A stretch of 47,333 nt of DNA from an uncultured Chloroflexales bacterium (GTDB taxonomy: Bacteria > Chloroflexota > Chloroflexia > Chloroflexales > Chloroflexaceae): contig CALCJV010000059.1 in NCBI GenBank assembly GCA_937967405.1, positions 1 to 47,333 on the forward strand. The letters are read 5' to 3'. Numbering within the stretch: the first letter of the stretch is position 1; each line of letters starts with the position of its first letter. Below, piece after piece: positions 1 through 7,972 of the stretch. Below the pieces are notes generated by a model. It was not told where the DNA came from, searched no databases, and saw nothing but the letters and a program-made list of their open reading frames with translations. Position numbers and translations under genes: made by a program.

Positions 1-28
1 AGCAGATCGGCGCGGCTATGAATGCTGA

Positions 29-790
29 TCAGGGCAGGCGACGAGCTAGCGTGTGCAGGGCGTGGGTCAAGGGGTGCTGCGGATAGCGCAAAACAAACAC
101 ATCGCTGCTGGCAAGGGCCGCTAGCTCATCGAAGTGCGGCAACACCGCCGCAACCGGCGTGGCAAAGCTGTGTGCGACCTGCGCGAGCACAGCAGCGGGA
201 GCATACACTGTTGGGGCTTGGTTCACGATCAGCAGTGGCTGGCGTACATCGAGCTGGCGGGCAACATCCAGCAGCACCCCCGTCCCCTGATAGTCTTGTG
301 AGTCGAGACGCAGCAAGACGAGCAGCGTATCGCACAGGGCCAGCGTCACAAGCGTTTCCGGCTGCACCCCAGCATCCGTATCCAGCACAAGGACATCAAG
401 CGCGAGTTCCTGCGTTAGGATGTGCAAGCCATGTTCAACCTGCTCTACGCTGTAGCCATGCTGCCATACACGCCGCACCACTGTCGCATCGGTGCTGGCC
501 GGCAACACAAACAGTCGCCCGTAGGCATCCAAGCCGAGCGCAGCAGTCCGATCCAGCGTAGCGGCGGGACACGGGAGCTGTTCTAAGATATATGCCGCAA
601 ACGAGGGACTAGGCGACTCGGTGGGCACGGGCAGCCGCAGCAAGATGTGCAAGGCGGGGGCGTGTAAGCTCATATCCACCAGCCCCACCCGCAAGCCACG
701 CTGCACCAACAACACCGCGAGATTCGCGGCGAGGTGGGATTTGCCTGTGCCGCGCTGGAACGAATGCACGGCAATAACAGGGGCGACCAT
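29..790 (-). CDS. MinD/ParA-like P-loop ATPase, paralogue 1
   Basis: A 253-residue protein of the MinD/ParA/CpaE class of P-loop ATPases. The Walker A region near residues 10-18 reads SFQRGTGKS, so the ATP-binding GTGKS core is kept but the signature lysine of the KGG motif is replaced by Gln-Arg. A switch-like VDMSLHAP segment follows near residue 40. The C-terminal third (DSQDYQGTGV, LIVNQAPTVY, LRYPQHPLT) matches the paralogue encoded immediately upstream, so the two arose by tandem duplication and probably form one transcript (39-bp gap). No ParB-like partner or parS-like site is visible, so plasmid or chromosome partition is unlikely. A role in positioning a cell-surface or signalling complex is only a guess. 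The start lacks a strong ribosome-binding site but places the Walker A motif at the usual distance from the N-terminus. Confidence 0.85.
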   Translation of the reverse strand: MVAPVIAVHSFQRGTGKSHLAANLAVLLVQRGLRVGLVDMSLHAPALHILLRLPVPTESPSPSFAAYILEQLPCPAATLDRTAALGLDAYGRLFVLPASTDATVVRRVWQHGYSVEQVEHGLHILTQELALDVLVLDTDAGVQPETLVTLALCDTLLVLLRLDSQDYQGTGVLLDVARQLDVRQPLLIVNQAPTVYAPAAVLAQVAHSFATPVAAVLPHFDELAALASSDVFVLRYPQHPLTHALHTLARRLP

Positions 791-829
791 CGTCAGGCTG
801 ATCGGGGAGCGCGATATGCCTCTACCATA

Positions 830-1591
830 TCAGCGATCCGCCATAAGCCGTTGGGCAACTTGGCGCAACTTGGCGGTCATAGGGTGATCAGGATAACGCA
901 AGGCGAAGATGCCACTGCTCGCCAAAGCCATCATCTCATCCGAGTGTGGCAACACCGCCGCCACTTCACAGTTGTAGGTCTCCTCGACACGCTGCTGCAC
1001 CGCCGCAAAATCAAACACCGTCGGCACTTTGTTGACGATCAACACCATTTGCTGCACATCCAGCTTGCGGGCAACTTCAACGGTTACGCCTGTGCCTTGA
1101 TAGTCCTGATTATCGGGGCGCAGCAGGATCGCCAGTGCATCGGAAATGGCAATCGAGAGCAGCGTTTCTTCGTTCAAGCCGGGGTGCGTATCAATCATCA
1201 GCACATCCAGATCAAGAGCCTCTATCACGCTTTGAAAGCCATCATTGAGCAAGCCCACATCATACCCCTCGCGCAGCACGCGGGCAATCTCGCCCGCTTT
1301 GATACTGGAGGGGATCAGGTACATCTTGCCGGCGATGGGCATCCCAAGCGTATCCGTCACATCATACGCGGCCTGTTCGATCTCGCAGTTGCCCCACAGA
1401 TAATCGTTGAGCGAATACTGCATGCGCTCCTCCTCCAAACCGAACAGGACGTGAATACCGGGCGACTGAATGTCGGTATCTACCACGCCGACCTGCAACC
1501 CACTTTCGGCGAGGATGGCGGTCACATTAGCTGTGGTGTTGGATTTGCCCGTACCACCACGAAACGAATGAATCGAAATAATCCGCGACAT
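830..1591 (-). CDS. MinD/ParA-like P-loop ATPase, paralogue 2
   Basis: A 253-residue P-loop ATPase of the MinD/ParA group, first gene of a two-gene unit. Walker A at residues 10-16 is RGGTGKS, with Arg in place of the signature Lys. The next conserved segment VDTDIQSPGIHVLFGL is typical of MinD-like proteins, and DVLMIDTHPG fits Walker B. The open frame extends upstream to 1705, but I place the start at 1591 (MSRIISIHSF) because an AAGGAG ribosome-binding site sits 9 bases before it and the 38-residue extension has no family counterpart. It is longer and better conserved in the nucleotide-binding half than its downstream copy, so it may be the more ancestral member. Such genes are often labelled cobyrinic acid a,c-diamide synthase in databases, which is misleading because the glutaminase domain is absent. 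Confidence 0.87.
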   Translation of the reverse strand: MSRIISIHSFRGGTGKSNTTANVTAILAESGLQVGVVDTDIQSPGIHVLFGLEEERMQYSLNDYLWGNCEIEQAAYDVTDTLGMPIAGKMYLIPSSIKAGEIARVLREGYDVGLLNDGFQSVIEALDLDVLMIDTHPGLNEETLLSIAISDALAILLRPDNQDYQGTGVTVEVARKLDVQQMVLIVNKVPTVFDFAAVQQRVEETYNCEVAAVLPHSDEMMALASSGIFALRYPDHPMTAKLRQVAQRLMADR

Positions 1592-1764
1592 ATGCTCTTG
1601 CTCCTTGTCACCCGATTGGGGGTGCTGACTGGACCGGTACACAGCACCGATTGAACCGTGTCTTGTTTGATCCCTACTGCATATTATACACAACGTCGGC
1701 GGCAAGCGTTCTAGTGTGTCCCGGACAGCACACCGCTTGCACCTGTGCTACACTATATACATCA

Positions 1765-1798
1765 CTAGTGCAAGCGGAGTATGACCCGCTTGCACTAG
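1765..1798. repeat. Perfect 13-bp inverted repeat, operator-like
   Basis: Arms CTAGTGCAAGCGG (1765-1777) and its exact reverse complement (1786-1798) are separated by 8 bases. A further copy of the half-site CCGCTTGCAC lies at 1733-1742. The repeat sits between an extended -10-like TGCTACACT (1746-1754) and the remnant ORF at 1819. No T-run follows, so it looks more like a binding site for a dimeric regulator than a terminator. Together with the remnant it accounts for most of the gene-free stretch from 1592 to 1968. Confidence 0.6.
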
Positions 1799-1818
1799 CG
1801 ATGAGGAGCAGAAACAGG

Positions 1819-1902
1819 ATGGCGAGCCAAAAACCCATCATTCTTGCGATAGCCGATGATTTCGGTGTGCTGAGTGCAGTCGTGTGTAATCTCCGTCACT
1901 GA
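1819..1902 (+). pseudogene. Remnant of a receiver-domain (response-regulator-type) gene
   Basis: A 27-codon ORF with a good ribosome-binding site (AGGAG at 1804-1808). Its product, beginning MASQKPIILAIADD, resembles the first 25 residues of response-regulator receiver domains, in particular those at the N-terminus of fused receiver/FAD-disulfide reductases (KPVILxVDDDxxVLxAVxxDLR pattern). The frame stops at LRH and the following 66 bases before the next gene show no continuation in any frame. One aspartate of the acidic DDD cluster is Ala. I read it as the 5-prime end of a deleted gene, with its own upstream regulatory region still in place. A genuine short peptide is the alternative. Confidence 0.45.
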
Positions 1903-1968
1903 CCTGAGCAGCAAGCACGGCCCAGCCCGCCCATCTAGCACAGATCCCACCCGACACCACAAGACCCT

Positions 1969-3930
1969 ATGAAGCCCTACCGCACCCAACTCTACCTGCT
2001 CATCCTGTGGCTTGCTACCGCGTTGTTGCCCGCCTGCGCTAGCCCAGTGCGCGAGGATGTGGTGACAGTGCGCCGCCTAACAACCCCCACCGCCGCCAGT
2101 ATTGTCTCTCCAACAACAATCCCATCCACCCCGCGCCTGCCACCCGCGCCTGTGCCGACTGCACCAGCCCTGCCCGAAGCAGTGGTGATCCAAGCCGGCA
2201 ATTTGCGGACAGAGCCACGCATCGCCGATGAGACCGTGCTCGCCCAAGTCTGCCCCCTAGACGAACTGATAATCCTAGAGGAATTTGAGCGCGACGACAT
2301 TCGCTGGTTGCGGGTGCGCGTGCAGAGCCAGAACAGTACCGCCTGCACCGCCAATCATGCGAGTGCGGGCAGTGTCGGCTGGCTGAGTAGCCGCCTTGTT
2401 GAACGCCGCCCACCGCCCGTTGCCGATGTGCCGCCCGATCCAGCCCCTTACCGTGATCCGCCGCTGGTGGGTGGTGCGCTTGATCTGGGCAACCCGCCCC
2501 CAGCCGCGCCAACGGCCGCCACCAGTAACCCGCCCGCAGTACCGGTATCCAGCACCCGCCCAATCCAAGAGCTGGCCCGTTGGCGCAGTGAAGCGGGCTT
2601 GACTGGCATTGCCTTCACCCCCGATGGGCAGCAGCTGGCTGGTACATTCGTCAATGGCACAGTGCAGATCTGGAATGCCACCAACGGGCGACTTAGCCAA
2701 ACCTTGCTCGTAACCCGCACCAGCACCCCTAGCGCACTGCTCCAGACGGTGGGGATTCCGCTTGCCACCAGCGCAGAAGGGCAATACCTCGCGGCCGGCT
2801 TCACGCTCAAAGCCTACGTGGATAGCAAGAAGGTGAGCGATGCCGACGAGCCGGGCGAGGTCTGGGTGTGGTCGTTACCTACCAGCACCCTCAGCACGAT
2901 CATTCCGGTAGCGGCAGCCGCCCTCGCCTTCAGCCCCGATCCGCGCATGCTGGCCGTGGCGGGTGTGCCCACCAGCACGCTGCAAGCCGCACCGGCCAAT
3001 CAGCCTGTAAACTTGCTGGGTGGCGCGGTGCAGCTGTGGGAACTAGGCCCACCCAACAGCCTACGCCGCACGCTGGCCGTCTCTGGCACGGCCCAAGTCC
3101 GCACGCTGCACTTCAGCCCCGATGGGCAGCAACTGGTGGCGGTGCTGCGTGATGGCACGCTGCAAGGCTGGGAAGTGGCGAGCGGCGCAATCCTGCCCCT
3201 CAGCACCGTGCGCGAGGCCCTGCACGTCGCCTTTGATCCATTTGGGCGGCTGGTGCTGGTGCGCCTGACCGGGGACACCCCGCGCCTTGTGCCCGCCCCA
3301 AGCGGCGCAGACCAACCCGTCCAGACCCGCAGCACGATCCAGTTGCAATTACAGGATGTGGTCACCGGTGAAACGCTTCAGACCCTCGATCTGGAGCTAG
3401 ATGGGCTATTCCGGACCGCCCAGTTCAGCCCAGATGGAACGCTGCTGCTGCTCGTTGCCGATGGGCTGATGCAGATTTGGAATGTGCAGAGCGGGCAGCT
3501 CGAAGCAAACTTAGCCCGCCCCGAAAACAGCTCGGCTCTACCCGATGCCGTCGTCTTCAGTGCCAATAGCGAACGTCTAGCAGCGGCGTGGAGCGACGGC
3601 ACGCTACAGGTGTGGAGTGCAGCCGGTACGCCTGCGGTGGTTGGCTTCTCGCCCAATGTACCCATCACGCCGATCCCGCTCACGCCCACCGCCGCCCCTA
3701 TCGGCACTGGGCGCGTGATCGCGGCTACGCCGCTCCGCAGTGCGCCCCGCACCGCCCCCGCTACCGCCCGCGACCTGCTCTGCCCCAACGATGCACTGGA
3801 GATCATCGAGCGGCGCGGCGATTGGCTACAGGTGCGCGTGGTGGGCCTAGCCGCCGCCTGTGGCGATACACACGCCGCCCCCACGAGCGAGGGCTGGGTG
3901 AGTGTGCGGTTTGTGGCCCGCGATCCCTAA
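1969..3930 (+). CDS. Lipoprotein with SH3b domains flanking WD40 repeats
   Basis: A 653-residue exported lipoprotein. Residues 1-23 form a signal peptide ending in the lipobox LPAC (lipidated Cys23). A Pro/Thr-rich linker leads to a bacterial SH3-like domain at about 70-147 (NLRTEP...GWLSSRLVE). After a second Pro-rich linker comes a series of WD40/beta-propeller repeats at about 198-560, seen from repeated FSPDGQQL, VQLW or MQIW strands. A second SH3b-like domain closes the protein at about 581-653 (PLRSAP...GWVSVRFV). Both SH3b domains carry a Cys pair at matching places (95/126 and 605/631), suggesting disulfides outside the cytoplasm. It probably acts in peptide or cell-wall binding at the outer face of the membrane; the ligand is unknown. 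Confidence 0.85.
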   Translation: MKPYRTQLYLLILWLATALLPACASPVREDVVTVRRLTTPTAASIVSPTTIPSTPRLPPAPVPTAPALPEAVVIQAGNLRTEPRIADETVLAQVCPLDELIILEEFERDDIRWLRVRVQSQNSTACTANHASAGSVGWLSSRLVERRPPPVADVPPDPAPYRDPPLVGGALDLGNPPPAAPTAATSNPPAVPVSSTRPIQELARWRSEAGLTGIAFTPDGQQLAGTFVNGTVQIWNATNGRLSQTLLVTRTSTPSALLQTVGIPLATSAEGQYLAAGFTLKAYVDSKKVSDADEPGEVWVWSLPTSTLSTIIPVAAAALAFSPDPRMLAVAGVPTSTLQAAPANQPVNLLGGAVQLWELGPPNSLRRTLAVSGTAQVRTLHFSPDGQQLVAVLRDGTLQGWEVASGAILPLSTVREALHVAFDPFGRLVLVRLTGDTPRLVPAPSGADQPVQTRSTIQLQLQDVVTGETLQTLDLELDGLFRTAQFSPDGTLLLLVADGLMQIWNVQSGQLEANLARPENSSALPDAVVFSANSERLAAAWSDGTLQVWSAAGTPAVVGFSPNVPITPIPLTPTAAPIGTGRVIAATPLRSAPRTAPATARDLLCPNDALEIIERRGDWLQVRVVGLAAACGDTHAAPTSEGWVSVRFVARDP

Positions 3931-3967
3931 GCCCAGCGCAGCTGCCTGCCCACACCGGCCGCGCTTG

Positions 3968-3976
3968 TGGTATGCT
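3968..3976 (+). promoter_or_regulatory. Extended -10 element, likely leaderless start of phosphoesterase
   Basis: TGG-TATGCT ends 7 bases before the ATG at 3984, the distance expected if transcription starts at or next to the start codon. There is no ribosome-binding site before that ATG. No convincing -35 box is present. Confidence 0.4.
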
Positions 3977-3983
3977 AAGCGAC

Positions 3984-4700
3984 ATGACGATCTGGGCTAT
4001 TGCTGACCTGCATCTCTCGACGGTGCAACCCAAGCCGATGGACGTATTTGGCGATCACTGGCACAACCATGCCGAGCGCATTGCGACGGCATGGCGGGCC
4101 CAAGTTGCGCCTACTGATCTGGTGCTGCTGGCGGGCGATATTTCGTGGGCCTTGAAACTGCCCGCCGCCCTGCCCGATCTGCACTGGATTGACGCGCTGC
4201 CCGGCACCAAAGTCATGATCCGCGGCAACCACGATTACTGGTATCCACGCAAGCCTGCACCGCTCCGCAAGCACCTGCCGGACAGCATCATCGCACTCGG
4301 TGGCGATGCAGTAGCGACGCACGAGGTGGTGGTGTGTGGCACACGCGGCTGGCTCACGCCTGATTTTGTTGGCTTCGATCCTGCGACTGATGAGCGCATC
4401 TACCGCCGCGAGTTAGGCATGCTCGATACCGCCCTTGCCCACGCGCACCGCCTCGCACAAGGCCAGCAGCCGATCATTGCGCTGCTGCACTTCCCACCCT
4501 TTGTCAATCACCACCCCACTGCCTTTGCCCAGCGGCTCAGCGCGGCCGGTGTGGCCGTGTGCCTGTATGGCCACCTGCACCGCCGCGAGGACTGGGCAGC
4601 AGCGGTGCAGGGCCACGTGGATGGCGTGCGCTACCAACTGACCGCCTGCGATTACCTGAACTTTGCGCCGACGCTGGTGCGCGGGGTGCAGCCAGAATAG
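3984..4700 (+). CDS. Calcineurin-like metallophosphoesterase
   Basis: A 238-residue predicted phosphohydrolase of the calcineurin-like superfamily (COG1768-like). The dimetal motifs appear in order: ADLHL (Asp8, His10), GDISW, RGNHD, LHFPP and a final GHLHR. The N-terminal MTIWAIADLHL and the VFGDHW segment are typical for this small cytoplasmic family, whose substrate is not known to me. The open frame runs upstream to 3588 inside the lipoprotein gene, but the conserved N-terminus fixes the start at 3984; a start at 3972 would add only four residues. It ends 167 bases before gyrA and has its own likely promoter. Confidence 0.88.
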   Translation: MTIWAIADLHLSTVQPKPMDVFGDHWHNHAERIATAWRAQVAPTDLVLLAGDISWALKLPAALPDLHWIDALPGTKVMIRGNHDYWYPRKPAPLRKHLPDSIIALGGDAVATHEVVVCGTRGWLTPDFVGFDPATDERIYRRELGMLDTALAHAHRLAQGQQPIIALLHFPPFVNHHPTAFAQRLSAAGVAVCLYGHLHRREDWAAAVQGHVDGVRYQLTACDYLNFAPTLVRGVQPE

Positions 4701-4720
4701 CCCATCTGTCCTACCCTCTT

Positions 4721-4749
4721 TCGACAAATCCGCCATGCTGTGCTATACT
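4721..4749 (+). promoter_or_regulatory. gyrA promoter
   Basis: TCGACA (4721-4726), a 17-base spacer and TATACT (4744-4749) preceded by TGC form a strong sigma-70-type promoter with an extended -10. Transcription would begin near 4756, giving a leader of about 110 bases before gyrA. Confidence 0.75.
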
Positions 4750-4867
4750 ATGTGCATAGAATAGCCGATTAGGGTACGCTAAAGTGGGGCTGCTACAGCA
4801 TGCCCGCTTTTCTGTGTACGTGGCTAGCTCTGCCCCTGCCTAGCAACAAAAGGAGTAACCAAGCGTT

Positions 4868-7363
<2,496 letters not shown>

Positions 7364-7463
7364 CAGCGCAGCGGCTAGACCGCGCCCACCATTGCCGATA
7401 CAGACGCGAGGGGGAGCGGCACGGCTCTCCGCATTGCTATGCGGGCGATAGGTTAGATATACG

Positions 7464-7490
7464 TTACGCGGCCAACCACGCGCCGCGTAA
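7464..7490. terminator. Hairpin downstream of gyrA (weak terminator or operator)
   Basis: Perfect 8-bp inverted repeat TTACGCGG (7464-7471) and CCGCGTAA (7483-7490) with an 11-base loop, about 100 bases after the gyrA stop. No U-tract follows, so intrinsic termination is uncertain; a protein-binding site for the next gene is equally possible. Confidence 0.35.
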
Positions 7491-7648
7491 ATAAACCTCT
7501 ACCAAACTATCACTCTTTTGTAAGCCCACTTTCAGCGCAATTCAGCTATCATAGATAGTAAGGTGGAGGTGATCCACGTTGCACATCCACCAGCATGCCC
7601 TGACGCGCAATACCCACCGCGTTTACGCTGCACGAAAGGAGTACGACC

Positions 7649-7972
7649 ATGCCTACCCTCATTGCAACAGGAGTCAGTGTAACCTTCATGCTCATTCTCG
7701 GCTGGTTCACCCGCGAAATCTTCAGCAAGCGGCGGAGCCAATACGCTTTGACACAGGGCACACCCCGCATCTCGCGGATGCATCTGGTAATGGCGGCAAT
7801 GTTTCACTGGAGTCTCGGCTTGGGCTTGGCGGGCACGATTATCGGGGCGACGCTCGGCTTCCTCCTGCCAGATGTCACCTCTGTGCTGAGCAGCATTGCC
7901 GCTGCCACCCTACTCGCCGCACTGATCGGTGGGCTGGTGGGGCTGGTGCACGGCTTGCTTGATCCGGCTTAA
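7649..7972 (+). CDS. Small integral membrane protein
   Basis: A 107-residue protein of unknown function. Hydrophobic segments at about residues 4-22, 46-70 and 77-103 suggest three membrane helices, the last two rich in Gly and Ala (GLAGTIIGATLGF, LLAALIGGLVGLVHGLL). A basic stretch KRRSQ follows the first helix. AAGGAG lies 10 bases before the ATG and supports this start. It is preceded by 285 bases without another gene. Its last 98 bases overlap the 3-prime end of the convergent glycosyltransferase gene. I do not recognise a family. Confidence 0.7.
   Translation: MPTLIATGVSVTFMLILGWFTREIFSKRRSQYALTQGTPRISRMHLVMAAMFHWSLGLGLAGTIIGATLGFLLPDVTSVLSSIAAATLLAALIGGLVGLVHGLLDPA

Noticed and set aside
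734-1654. 306-residue open frame on the plus strand opposite the second ATPase gene
   Set aside because: It is the reverse frame of a conserved MinD-like gene with no ribosome-binding site and no recognisable motif.
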